Shown: in pieces, positions 27,180-37,156 of the stretch
Numbering within the stretch: position 1 is the stretch's first letter
Layout: every line of letters begins with the position of its first letter
Source: Haloplanus sp. GDY1
GTDB taxonomy: Archaea > Halobacteriota > Halobacteria > Halobacteriales > Haloferacaceae
Direction: 5' to 3'
Length of the DNA stretch: 64,000 nt
Assembly: GCF_023703775.1 (NCBI RefSeq)
Contig: NZ_CP098515.1
Span: 90,568-154,567 of the forward strand
The notes under the pieces: generated by a model
The model's input: the letters and a program-made list of their open reading frames with translations, nothing else
Databases searched by the model: none
Told to the model about the DNA's origin: nothing
Position numbers and translations under genes: made by a program

Positions 27180-27501
27180 ATATTATCCTCTTTGACTGAC
27201 TGAATAGGAAATTATCTACAAATAGTAACTAGGTGTGCTCTCGATGCCAAACCGATGGTGGTGTTCACAAAACTCGTACGGGTCCCTTTTGATCACTACT
27301 CCGTATATTAGGACGCGGCTATGGGGGGGCACCAAGGGGAACGTTGCCGCGTCCCACTAATACTGTTAGCAGGTGCTTAATAAGAGGTGTGGTAGCAGGT
27401 AGGGACTCTGTTAAATTTGCCTGAGTTGAGGTGCTAAGACTTCTTCCTCAACTAGCGACCGGAGTGAGTAGGAGGGAGGAATACAGCGCCACACCCTTCA
27501 T
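27180..27501. other. IS debris, no gene seen
   Basis: AT-rich stretch with a poly-G run (27324-27330), then at about 27438-27480 a plus-strand tnpB tail (reading SSSTSDRSE then stop). No complete gene. Confidence 0.4.
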
Positions 27502-28180
27502 CGACTCAATCGCACTGACAACACCTCGGCATACAGCGAACAGAAACTCCTGCCGAGCCTCATGACGTGGTGGAACAGCCTGAAACAAGTTCACTCGAGC
27601 GTCCTACAGAAAATCGTTCAGCGATTATACGACACCCTTTCGATGCTTCGCGGATGCAAAGAGAGCAGCTACTGCGTCGGGACACTCATATGGAAGGCAC
27701 CGGACGAGTACTGCAGTTTCACCTACAGCCAATCCGGCTTCAAGCTCAAGAACACGAGCAGTCGGACGCGACTGTGGCTCTTGACACTCGGAGAAATCCC
27801 ATTACCTTCCACCGTGACCTTCCCGATGTTGCCGATATCAAGATCGTCACGGTCAAGCGAGAACCCACCGCCAAGTGGTACGGTATCGTTGACGTCGAAA
27901 CTCCGGATAACCCGGCGCAGAAGCCGAAGAATCTGCCGTGTTGAATAGCGGCTTCTGAGTCATAGTGAGACGGGACCGATCTTGAGACTACTCGCACCAA
28001 CCACTAACAAGCCGACTCAAATTCTGGTTGGCTCGGCCAGCACCGCTATTCAACAGAGCAGAAGAATGCTGAGCAAGGCGTCGGTTTCGACGTGGGGATT
28101 CTCACATACGCTCACGATACGGACGGCACTACCGCTGAAACAGGAAGCCACTGCCTCAAGCGAGAACTATCAGGCTATTG
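27502..28180 (+). pseudogene. tnpB remnant interrupted by a MITE
   Basis: N-terminal and central parts read MTWWNSLKQVHSSVLQ, SFTYSQSGFKLK and, after a frameshift, DVADIKIVTVKREPT. The MITE at 27933-28059 then intervenes, and reading resumes with FDVGILTYAHDTDGT, the first RuvC motif. It stops at about 28180. The C-terminal two thirds are absent. Confidence 0.75.
27933..28059. mobile_element. 127-bp MITE, copy 2
   Basis: Same length and termini as 13680-13806: GCCGTGTTGAATAG at 27935-27948, and CTATTCAACAGAGC at 28046-28059. Flanked by a near-perfect 8-bp repeat, CGAAGAAT (27925-27932) and AGAAGAAT (28060-28067). It lies in a tnpB remnant. Confidence 0.85.
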
Positions 28181-28457
28181 ATAGGGAGTGGTTCACAGTC
28201 AATTTTATCTGAGATGATTACTAGGTACAACATGGCAGCGAATACTGCCAGACAGGCTCGGTATGGTCTGTCATGTTTTGCATGCCTCCCCTTAGGGGAG
28301 GGAGGCTTTTCGTTGACTACGCTTCTGTGTAGTGATTGTACTTGTAACAAGGAGAGTTAACTCAGGATATCTGATTGTCGTGTCAAACTTTCACGATAAG
28401 ATCTTGATCTCTCGATATAGATGGATTCCCATCGTTGAATAGGAGGGAGAGTGTTAA
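28181..28457. other. Interval before the integrase gene
   Basis: No gene. A GC-rich hairpin (CCTCCCCTTAGGGGAGG, about 28284-28300) is followed by TTTTCG and may be a terminator. An upstream AGGAGGGAG (28441-28449) precedes the integrase start. Confidence 0.4.
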
Positions 28458-29093
28458 GTGCCACCAATGTCAGATGTTGTCAAGAACACAGATGCAACTC
28501 TATTTCTCAAGCCGGCGCAGATTGAGGCCATGCGTGACGCCGCTTATGAGGGACGCCACGGCCCTCGAAACGATGCGATCATCACACTAGTATACGACAC
28601 GGGATTGCGTCGTACTGAGCTCACCAAGGTTGATCGTAACATGATTGACCTTGACGACGAGACGGTTCGTATCCCTGCAGGGATTCAGAATGACTATTCG
28701 AAAATCTCTCCCAAAACTATGACGTTGGAACTGGATCGAAGTGGTAATCTCTGCACGGTGCAGACACTCCGTGAATGGCTCTCGTCAAGAGGTGATTCAT
28801 CATCAGCACTATTCCCGAGTCAAAGAACCTCTCGAATGTCCCCAAAGGCGATCAACGATGTTATTAACCGGTGTGCAGAACGCGCTGAGGTTCGCCCGTT
28901 TTCTGTTGAAGGACGTGGGATCCCTTCGGACGTGTCTCCACAGACACTTCGCCACAGTACTGCGTGGCGGATGCTCCGAGAAGAAGAGGGATACACACTC
29001 GATGACGTTCGCAACCGCCTACGATACACGACTCTTCTCGCAACCAAGAAAGAATATCGTCACTTTCAGACGCTTGAATGCAATCCTTCGTAG
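28458..29093 (+). CDS. Tyrosine-recombinase/integrase, short and motif-poor
   Basis: About 211 aa, the catalytic half only. R51 (GLRRTEL) matches the first conserved Arg. The box usually HxLRH reads QTLRHSTAW (Q162, R165), and the later His is replaced by Tyr in RLRYTTLLATKKEY (Y200 the likely nucleophile). The N-terminal core-binding domain is missing or very short. It may be a divergent or impaired recombinase. GTG start at 28458 or ATG at 28467. No att sites seen. Confidence 0.75.
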   Translation: MPPMSDVVKNTDATLFLKPAQIEAMRDAAYEGRHGPRNDAIITLVYDTGLRRTELTKVDRNMIDLDDETVRIPAGIQNDYSKISPKTMTLELDRSGNLCTVQTLREWLSSRGDSSSALFPSQRTSRMSPKAINDVINRCAERAEVRPFSVEGRGIPSDVSPQTLRHSTAWRMLREEEGYTLDDVRNRLRYTTLLATKKEYRHFQTLECNPS

Positions 29094-29102
29094 AGATCAC
29101 CA

Positions 29103-29110
29103 CATTTAAT
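29103..29110 (+). promoter_or_regulatory. TATA-like element of the PQQ protein gene
   Basis: CATTTAAT about 30 bases ahead of ATG 29140, so a short or leaderless transcript is expected. Confidence 0.4.
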
Positions 29111-29139
29111 TTGATAGCGAAGTGCGCGTTTCCTGAACA

Positions 29140-31512
29140 ATGACAAATAGAAAATCAGACACACAGAATGATAGAAAACCTGAATTTATGACTAAGGAGT
29201 CATCAATACCAAGTCTGCACCGCCGCACGATATTGAAATTTGCGGGAACGGGTACCGTGATCGGAGCTAGTGGGCTAGCTAGTGCTCAGAGTGGGGCTAC
29301 GAACGACGGACGTGAGACATGGACCTTTTCAACGGATGGCGCCGTTCAGAGTTCACCAACTGTCGTAGATGATATGGTGTACGTTGGGAGTGATGATAAT
29401 CATCTGTACGCACTAGACGCTTCTGATGGCACTAAGCAGTGGCGTTTTAATACGGGTGGGGCAATCTACTCTTCTCCAGCTGTAAGTGAAAGTACGGTCT
29501 ATATTGCTAGTGAGACTGGTACTGTATTCGCACTTAATGCCGATGATGGCACACAAAAATGGCAATTTGAAACTGGACATGATATAAATTCATCACCAAC
29601 AGTCTCTGCGGGAACAGTCTATATCGGATCCGGTGACAACAATGTCTATGCGCTCTCTACTTCCGATGGAAGTGAACAGTGGGATACCCCATTTTCGACA
29701 GATGGGGTTGTGGACTCATCTCCGACAGTTGTTGATGGGACCGTCTATATTGGGAGTAGTGACAACAATGTCTATGCGATTGATGCTGCAGAGGGTACTG
29801 AACAGTGGAAGTTTTCGACAGGACATTCAGTTATCTCATCACCAACGGTGGCTAATGGAACCGTGTACGTCGGAAGCTACGACAGGAATCTCTATGCAAT
29901 TACTAATGGCTCTCAAAAGTGGAAAACAAACCTGGATTCCTCAGTATATACCTCTCCCACTGTAACTGACGATTCTGTATATGCAGCAGACTATTCGTTC
30001 GGTACCTTGTTCAAACTTGACACCGAAACTGGCAGCAGGACAGCAATTGCACCGGATGAGACGAGCAACCCCCTCATGTCCTCACCGACTGTTGCTAACG
30101 GTGTCGTCTATCTCGGAGATGGCGAAGGAGTGATTTATGCATTCGATCCAGACGAGAAAACATCCGATCAAATCAAACAGTGGCAGTTTGAAACGGGGAG
30201 CTTAATTGAATCATCACCAACCGTTGTTGATGGAACCGTTTATATTGGAAGTAACGATGGCTCTATCTACGCATTAGACACAGGGACATCAAGCTCAAGT
30301 ACTGGAACGCGTGTCCAGTTAGGAACTCTCGGTCACCACTTTGCCGCGGCCGGTACGGATGATTCAACAGACCAACCCCCGCTTGCTGGACGTGAACAAA
30401 AGATCACGACTGCTGAGAAGATCGACAGTCGGTCTGTTCTTAGTGCTATTGAGTCTCTGTATGGCATCAAGCTTGACGGTGACAAGGAGATGATCAAGTC
30501 GACTATCGACGATCTCCAACAGGCCGTAATCGATGGGAAGCTTGATCGGCAGACGGCCGAGGAAGCGATCCAGCGGATGCAAGCACTAGAAGACGCCTCG
30601 CTATTGACGGTCCACCGTGTTGGTCCGAACACTCCAGACGATGCCGATTCAAATGGTGATATTAATATTGCCGAAGCAACTGCACGTCCAACTATTGCCA
30701 CCGCATTCAAGCTCATTCTGATTGTTCTTACGCTGAAAATCCTTGCGCTGAGTAGTGTGGGAATAGTTGGTACCGCTGCTGTTAGTGCCTCTTTAGATTT
30801 CATAACAGGGGCAGTAGATAAGCTCTTGAGCACGATGATCGGATCTGATAGCGACGACGAGACTAATCTCAAAGTAGAAGCAAAACAAAAAGCACATGCA
30901 GAGGCTCAGGGGATTGTCCAGCAAATCAAAGATGGCACAATAGAGACTGGCCAAGCTTTGCTTGACACGATTGATACGGCCGTTGATAAATTAGTTGATA
31001 TATTTGCGGATAGTATTCGTGCTAAAATTGAACTTGATGCTCCCAAAAGCGTCCTAATTCCTGGGACAGGATTACTTCTTGGAGCCGGGCCCTCTGTCTA
31101 TGGTGCGCTACAGCGGGCGGATCAAGCATTTGGGGTGGAGGAATTGACATCAACAGGGCTTCGAGGTTCAACTGCGACTGCGACACAATCGATTTACGAT
31201 GCACGGATATCTCTCGAGGAAAGTATCCAAGATGGTATCGATTATCTCAACGAGCTTGAAGCCTTTGCAGCAGACATCAATATTTGGGAAAGATCTCTTC
31301 AGTTCGCCCAAGAAGATGAGCCTCCGATTGAAGAGATTATAGACCTTATCCTCACCATTGGAGATACGCTTGCAAGTGGGATCATTGGTACTCTCGCAAG
31401 TCTGCGAACTGCTGTTGCCGGGTATACAATGATCGTGTATCTCAAACTGATGCACGGACGGCTGGCAACGGCAGCTATCGAAGGTCGGGAGGTGAATTAT
31501 CTCAATGTCTGA
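29140..31512 (+). CDS. Tat-exported PQQ-repeat beta-propeller protein
   Basis: About 790 aa. A Tat signal with RRTILKF at about 28-34 leads to residues about 55-395, which carry nine or so PQQ/WD-like repeats (pattern SSPTVVDGTVYIGSNDGSIYAL). The C-terminal half is helical and contains hydrophobic stretches near 520-570 and 715-750, perhaps membrane- or partner-binding. An acidic linker joins the halves. The family serves as an extracellular scaffold or quinoprotein; no dehydrogenase residues are claimed. Its end overlaps the next gene by 8 bases, so they are co-expressed. Confidence 0.88.
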   Translation: MTNRKSDTQNDRKPEFMTKESSIPSLHRRTILKFAGTGTVIGASGLASAQSGATNDGRETWTFSTDGAVQSSPTVVDDMVYVGSDDNHLYALDASDGTKQWRFNTGGAIYSSPAVSESTVYIASETGTVFALNADDGTQKWQFETGHDINSSPTVSAGTVYIGSGDNNVYALSTSDGSEQWDTPFSTDGVVDSSPTVVDGTVYIGSSDNNVYAIDAAEGTEQWKFSTGHSVISSPTVANGTVYVGSYDRNLYAITNGSQKWKTNLDSSVYTSPTVTDDSVYAADYSFGTLFKLDTETGSRTAIAPDETSNPLMSSPTVANGVVYLGDGEGVIYAFDPDEKTSDQIKQWQFETGSLIESSPTVVDGTVYIGSNDGSIYALDTGTSSSSTGTRVQLGTLGHHFAAAGTDDSTDQPPLAGREQKITTAEKIDSRSVLSAIESLYGIKLDGDKEMIKSTIDDLQQAVIDGKLDRQTAEEAIQRMQALEDASLLTVHRVGPNTPDDADSNGDINIAEATARPTIATAFKLILIVLTLKILALSSVGIVGTAAVSASLDFITGAVDKLLSTMIGSDSDDETNLKVEAKQKAHAEAQGIVQQIKDGTIETGQALLDTIDTAVDKLVDIFADSIRAKIELDAPKSVLIPGTGLLLGAGPSVYGALQRADQAFGVEELTSTGLRGSTATATQSIYDARISLEESIQDGIDYLNELEAFAADINIWERSLQFAQEDEPPIEEIIDLILTIGDTLASGIIGTLASLRTAVAGYTMIVYLKLMHGRLATAAIEGREVNYLNV

Positions 31513-32479
31513 AGTGCCCTCTCACGTTCCAGCGCTCAGAAACGCTATCGAAAACGAAGAGATTGATCGGGCTGCTGCGGCATACGAACAGCTGTCCCAA
31601 ACGTCCCTTGAGACGCTGTTGAGCCAGCTTGAAACGGCAATAGATGCAGGTCGATATTCTGATGCTAGATTACTGTTTGACCAGATCGTTCGTCAGTATG
31701 ATTCACTACGCTTGGAAAGTAACAGAATAACCGCCCGAGTGGAGGCTGCACAGGCCGCCGAGGACACGTCGTTTGAGACAGTTCAAGACTTCTCGGAGTA
31801 TCTCCGTTCAGCCACTAAAACTGATGTGATTCGGTCAGAATTCCTCGCAAGTGTTAAAGGATTCATTGAGGCACAAACCGGGGACGGCACGCAATCCCCG
31901 CCAAAAGACCAATCAACTGTTCTGCAGACAATCCAGCAAACGCGCCAGCGAGAACAGAATCGCCAGCAACGCAAATCAACAGTCACATCAGAGATAGACA
32001 ACCTCTCCGTTCCACCATCATTGGCCATTACGAATCTCAAGAAGGGAATGCAAGCTCCCAGGGCCGGAACTACCGTCAATCTGGACGTAACCGTCACGAA
32101 TGTCGGGGACAGTCCCGTCAGTAGCATCAGCCTGTCGGTACGCCCCCCATCTGGGGTGACTACAAGTCAATCAAAGAGTAACATTGGCCAGTTGGGCGCA
32201 AGTAGTACCACGAGCAAATCTATCACGCTCACGGGGCAGTCTGCCGGCACGTATTCAATTCCCGTTGATGTGACCGGGAGCGAGGGGACACAGGCTTCAG
32301 AAGAGGTGACACTCTCTGTTATGAATGAATCATCACTACCACCGAATATCGAACAGTTCGATACGAACGGTGCCCCAGGAATCCAGGTGGACGAAGTCCA
32401 GAATGCCATCGCCGCGTTCAACAACGGCAAAATCGGAGCTGGTGTCGCACAAGATGTTATAGCGGTATTCAACAGGTGA
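31505..32479 (+). CDS. CARDB-like protein with C-terminal dockerin-like module
   Basis: About 324 aa. The first 150 residues are helical and charged (coiled). A CARDB-like beta domain lies near 175-270 (VNLDVTVTNVGDSPVSSISL). The last 50 residues (IEQFDTNGAPGIQ ... AQDVIAVFN) share spacing with the dockerin-like tail at the C-terminus of 10769-12391. No signal peptide is evident; it overlaps the Tat protein gene by 8 bases, suggesting it is a partner. Cellular site is unclear. Confidence 0.75.
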   Translation: MSEVPSHVPALRNAIENEEIDRAAAAYEQLSQTSLETLLSQLETAIDAGRYSDARLLFDQIVRQYDSLRLESNRITARVEAAQAAEDTSFETVQDFSEYLRSATKTDVIRSEFLASVKGFIEAQTGDGTQSPPKDQSTVLQTIQQTRQREQNRQQRKSTVTSEIDNLSVPPSLAITNLKKGMQAPRAGTTVNLDVTVTNVGDSPVSSISLSVRPPSGVTTSQSKSNIGQLGASSTTSKSITLTGQSAGTYSIPVDVTGSEGTQASEEVTLSVMNESSLPPNIEQFDTNGAPGIQVDEVQNAIAAFNNGKIGAGVAQDVIAVFNR

Positions 32480-32484
32480 ATCGC

Positions 32485-33745
32485 CTCGGGGTCAAGCCCC
32501 GAGGCTTCCCGTTTCCACGACGCGCTTTGCAGACACCGAAGTGGTGTCCGTAGGGAGCGAAGTCTCCACGGGCGTCTCTTCGGGCAACCCAGCCCTAATT
32601 CAGAAAAGCCGCGTTGCCACACGTTCATCGACGCATTCGCATCCCGATCGGCCTCGAACCCGCACGCCGGGAAGGAATGTTCCCGCACCCGGATTGGCTT
32701 CGCTGTCTCCACACCACACGACGCGCACTTTTTTGTGGTGCCCCTCGCTTCAACCTACTTGACGTGACAGCCGTACAGGTCGGCCTTGTATTCGAGCAAA
32801 GTGATGAACTGTCGCCACGCCGCATCCTGCTTGTTCCGAGCGTTAGGCGACTGCTCCAACATTCCCTTCACGTCCAAGTCTTCCACGAATACCGCGTCGT
32901 ACTCGCGGACGAGCCACGTCGATAGTTTGTGCTTAGTCCAGCACTTTCCGACGGATGTGACGCTTGACCATAGCGACCTCTCGGCGTTGTTTCTCCCAGT
33001 TGTTCGACCCCTCTTGTTTCCGCGACAACTTCCGTTGCTCGCGCCGAAGACGCTCGTACTCGTCTTCGAAATCAAGCCAATCCACGGTCGTCCCGTTCGA
33101 GGTGTAAATGTAGTTCAGGATACCAATGTCAACACCGACGCTGTTGCTCGCATCCAGTGAGTCCACGTCGGGTTTCTCTGGGAGATCGGCGTCCTCGGTT
33201 TCGAGGCCGACGGAGACGAACCACTCGCCGGTCGTCCCCTTCTTGATTGTGACCCTTTGATGGACGCTGTATCTGTGATTTCGCGGTAGTCGCGGATTTT
33301 GATATCTCCCATTTTGGAGAGTCAGAATGTCGCGTGTCGGCTACTCGTGTTTTTGAGTTCGAAGCCGGACTGCGAGTACGTCATACTCTGGAACTCCCTC
33401 GGAGACCTCCACTTGAGCTTCCCGACCTTTCGACCGTTCTGTTTCTGCTCGGAGAGTCGGTTAAGATTCTGGTAGAACCGTGTGACGGTTCGTTGCAGAG
33501 CCTTCGAGTTGACGTCCGAGACTAGGGGGAACTGGTTTTTCCAGCCGGGGAATCGGTAGTGATGTTTGTACGCCGAGCCGATGTCTTAAGCGTCAACGTA
33601 TTCGTACCCGTAGAGGGTGAGTTGTACGCTTGACGATGAATGTCGATATGGGATTCCAGTCGCGCCGCTACCGCTTGCGTCGGGTATGCGGGGTAGCGTT
33701 GACTCGTGTGGTTCGGCGAAGCTTGTTCGATCGACACGCCACGCG
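32485..33745 (-). pseudogene. tnpB relic
   Basis: Minus-strand fragments of TnpB in at least three frames: C-terminal VREHSFPACGFEADRDANAS (32670), EYDAVFVEDLDVKGMLEQ (32890), VGVDIGILNYIY (33130), N-terminal pieces to about 33740. It starts 6 bases past the stop of the dockerin-like gene, as do the tnpB scars elsewhere. Confidence 0.75.
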
Positions 33746-33767
33746 CTCGGGCCTTGTACTACAACGT

Positions 33768-34987
33768 ACTCAGCTTTGCACGTTAAGCGTCCGCAGTTGA
33801 GTACATGAAGAGGTGGTCGATCTCTTCCATGAGGTCATCGATGCCACGATCATCGTTGTCCCGAACCCATGAGAGAAGGTTGTAGACGGCCTCTTTCAGA
33901 GAGTGTTTGAGGTTCGCTCGAAGCGATGACGCCTTCGAGCGAACCGTCCCCAAAGCGCTCGGCTCAGGATCAAGAGGACGAGACTGTAGGCAGCCAAGCC
34001 GAGATCCTGCTTCGAGTCCTCGAAGAACGTCTCGATGTGCCACCGCATCCCGTAGGAGCGAATCACGTGCACAGTCGATGCCTCTATCTTGTTCGTGGCG
34101 AGATACTTGAGCGAAACCTCTTCGTCTTCGTCGGTCTCTTTCTCGGCGATAACCAGCTTCGCGTTTCCCAGCTGGGAGACAGGACGCTTCTTCGTCCAGA
34201 TGTAGTAGGTGTCGTCATCGACATCACGCTCGTCCATGTCGATGCACTTTGCCACGCATCGACTCGGAGTTCTTCGCCGGCATACGTCACCTTGCAATTG
34301 CTCCGGAGCGGGGCGATCCAGTCCTTGTCGTAGGCTTTGATGTGTTCGGGAAGGCCAGAGTCGTGAGCGAACCACGAGTCGAAGAGGTAGATGTCCGCAG
34401 GCACACCTACCTCTTCTTCGAGTTCGGTGACGATCTCGCGGGCGAGATCGTACTTGGTGTCGTGGTCTTGGTCGTTCTCGTCTTGCTGTTCGTAGAGGCG
34501 GAAGGTGAGCGGATAGGCTGTTTTGTCGTCAGCGTAGAGGGCGTAGATGAGGTCTTGACTCCATACAGTGTCGCCTTCAGCGTGATCGTAGAACTGGCCG
34601 ACGCCGGGGACGAAGTCCCCGGCTTTCTCGGTGATAGTGTCGTCGAGGATGATGTAGCCGTTCTTCGACCAGCGCGTTTCACCGTGTTTCTGAAGCTCTT
34701 CGAGGCGTTCGTGGTTGAACTGCTGTTCGTCCCAGTCGTACTCGGTGAGGAACTTGTTGAGGGCGCGTTTGCCGCTGGCTGGAAGAACTTCGCGTGCGGT
34801 ATCCGTTACGATCTTGTTGCTGGCCGCAACAAGACAGGTAGCGTAGGTTTTCGCGTGACGACGTTGGGCCGATGACAGCGAGTTGAACTCGTCGAACAGG
34901 CGCGTACACGACAAGAAATCCGCGATCGGCATCATCCGTCTTTGCTACCGCCTACGTCACGCTCCCACTTCACGTGCAAAGCTGAGT
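33768..34987. mobile_element. Complete but mutated IS (IS701/IS4-like) with TIR and TSD
   Basis: Left end ACTCAGCTTTGCACGT (33768-33783) and right end ACGTGCAAAGCTGAGT (34972-34987) are perfect 16-bp inverted repeats. Direct repeat AACGT (33763-33767 and 34988-34992) is the target duplication. Length 1220 bp. Confidence 0.92.
33786..34935 (-). pseudogene. DDE transposase of the 1220-bp IS, two frameshifts
   Basis: N-terminal frame MMPIADFLSCTRLFDEF to about 34250 (with LDDTITEK and LFDSWFAHDS). Then a shift to RCVAKCIDMDERDVDDDTYY, and again near 33990 to a C-terminal frame ending LFMYSTADA. The IS ends are intact, so the transposase mutations are recent. Confidence 0.85.
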
Positions 34988-35105
34988 AACGTAGATCACA
35001 TTGCCAACAACTGCTATGAGCGTGGAAATCTGTACGCGTACATGGGTATGTTTTTGTCGCAGGCGTAGTCCTAGCATACCATATGCAGGCGCTGGTGGTT
35101 CGCGT

Positions 35106-36209
35106 ATGGAGCTGATTGATGATAGTGGTCGTGTCTTTGGCCGGGTAAATGTCATTGACGCGCTCGTCGTGCTGATAATCATCGCAGTGGTCAGCGCCGG
35201 GATCGTGTTCGTCTTTACCGATGACTCAGCGGCTCCAGAGACAAAAACAACGTACGCAACACTTGATATGGGTGTCCAAGAGCCATATCTCGTTGAGGAG
35301 ATCTCAGCGGGCGATACGTATGAGCCCAGTGAGACTTCAACGTTGCGTGTAACTGATGTCCACCTCACCCCTCACGAGGATGGTACCCGCGTTTTTCTTC
35401 GTGTTGCAATCAAAGGCGAATTGAATGAACAAGGAAGTATCATTTATCAAGGAGCACCCCCTCGACTTGGACGCTCGCTAAGTCTCATAACCGATCGGTA
35501 TGAAATAAGTGGTCGAATCCGTGATGTCGGCGAGAGTGATGCAATCACTACTGCACAACAGACTGTTGTCCTTTCGACTCGAATGGCTGCTACTGACGCG
35601 AGAACCGTCACCCCTGGGGATGAAGTACGGGTCGGTGGCCGGGTAGTAGCGCGTATTGAAAACGTGACAACATATACTACAAAAGACCCGAATCAGCGAC
35701 AACTGTTTGTTGCTGTAACGGTTGATGCACATCGCCAGCAGAATAACCTTCGATTTGGTGGACAGCCGCTTCGACGTGGTCAGTCTCTCACTCTTCCGAC
35801 GGGAGAGTATGTACTTAACGGGCACATCGAACAGGTGGGGGGCAAATTCGACTTAGGAGAGACCACAACGCGTAATGTGACACTCCAGGTTGGAGAGATA
35901 CGAAAGGACTTTGCGTCGGTTATTGAGGAAGGAATGGTAGAGCGTACCGGTGACACGACAGTTGCTCGAATTACTGAAGTTGTTGAAGTAGAACCATCGC
36001 TGATCATCGTTACCGGCAGTGAAGAGGCGAGTGTGGCGGTTGTTGACCACCCGGTGAAGCGTGATGTAACGCTCCGGACCGAACTACAATTACGTGAAAC
36101 GCCGAGTGGACTTGCGTTCAAAGGCGAACAGATCCGACAGGGGTCAGAAGTGGTCTTGAATCTTGGAACGATCACACTTGAAGCCACCGTCATTGCCGTT
36201 GAAGAGTGA
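35106..36209 (+). CDS. DUF4330-type membrane-anchored protein
   Basis: About 367 aa. One membrane segment near residues 16-36 (VNVIDALVVLIIIAVVSAG) and an exported domain with three-fold repeated beta motifs (LGRSLSLIT, LRRGQSLTLPTGEY, IRQGSEVVLNLG). This family lies at the edge of haloarchaeal sugar clusters; function is unknown. Confidence 0.75.
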   Translation: MELIDDSGRVFGRVNVIDALVVLIIIAVVSAGIVFVFTDDSAAPETKTTYATLDMGVQEPYLVEEISAGDTYEPSETSTLRVTDVHLTPHEDGTRVFLRVAIKGELNEQGSIIYQGAPPRLGRSLSLITDRYEISGRIRDVGESDAITTAQQTVVLSTRMAATDARTVTPGDEVRVGGRVVARIENVTTYTTKDPNQRQLFVAVTVDAHRQQNNLRFGGQPLRRGQSLTLPTGEYVLNGHIEQVGGKFDLGETTTRNVTLQVGEIRKDFASVIEEGMVERTGDTTVARITEVVEVEPSLIIVTGSEEASVAVVDHPVKRDVTLRTELQLRETPSGLAFKGEQIRQGSEVVLNLGTITLEATVIAVEE

Positions 36210-36341
36210 TATATCAGACAACAAATGATTGAAAGTTTGTTGAATCTCTGGATCGATGTTCCAGATAGAGGTAGCCAGAGAACATCGTGTGACAACACGT
36301 AGTTCAAACGAAACCACCGCTGAGAATTAGGCTGAAACAGA

Positions 36342-36986
36342 ATGGGTGATAGCGTCAAATCAACGACCGAGAGCGGACGAGTCTCGACAGTGTACCAAGC
36401 AGTCCAGGAGTCATATTTCGCTGCCAGTCTACAGGGGATTACGGCAACCGTACAGAACTCCACGATATATCGATGGTTAACGACAGAACCGGAGCCTGAA
36501 GTGATTGTAATTGATCTTCGAGAGACCTGGACCGTGGCACCAGTGCTCTGGTTCCTCAATGTAATTTTTGATCGAGTTAGGCCTGCACTCAGCGACTCAC
36601 GTGCAGCAACGGCTATACGATGGGGAAGTCGATACCTCTATCAACTCCCCGCTGTCGTTGGAGGTTTGGGACTTATTACCGCAGGACTAGTTGCTAGTTT
36701 GTTTATCGTGCTACGTGGTGGACTTCAACCCATCCGGTTGATTCTCGCTGCTACTGCGGTCATTGGTGGAATCCTTGCAACTCGAGATCGTCGTAGTTGG
36801 ATGGACTTCCGAGAGACACGACTCGTGACATTGCTCATTACCGTACTGGAACCTCCCGATCCGACTGAGCCAGAGAATGTGTCTAACTCAGTGGAATGTG
36901 CTGAGCACTCGGAGAACACCACAGCAGATTACCAAGAAGAGTCTAAGCAGAGAGCAGAAGCGACCAATACTGATGAAGAGGAGTAA
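36342..36986 (+). CDS. Small membrane protein, haloarchaeal
   Basis: About 214 aa. Two membrane segments near 103-150 and a charged C-terminal tail rich in Glu. It follows the DUF4330 gene by 132 bases. No function recognised; typical neighbour of surface polysaccharide genes. Confidence 0.65.
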   Translation: MGDSVKSTTESGRVSTVYQAVQESYFAASLQGITATVQNSTIYRWLTTEPEPEVIVIDLRETWTVAPVLWFLNVIFDRVRPALSDSRAATAIRWGSRYLYQLPAVVGGLGLITAGLVASLFIVLRGGLQPIRLILAATAVIGGILATRDRRSWMDFRETRLVTLLITVLEPPDPTEPENVSNSVECAEHSENTTADYQEESKQRAEATNTDEEE

Positions 36987-37156
36987 TTCTCAACGACCTC
37001 TGGATGTCAGAGTCGTTGACGGTACGCGATATACCCGTATAGATGAGCGCTGAGAGATTGAAGACCAGATAGAGATCCATTTCCAACCGCCGAACACAGA
37101 CTGCGCTGATCAACTCTCCAGAGCGATCATCACTAACACACACAGCAACAGCGTCT

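Noticed and set aside
28250..28345. Possible tRNA gene near the integrase
   Set aside because: The hairpin near 28284 cannot be folded into a cloverleaf, and no T-loop consensus was found; no tRNA was seen anywhere in the window.
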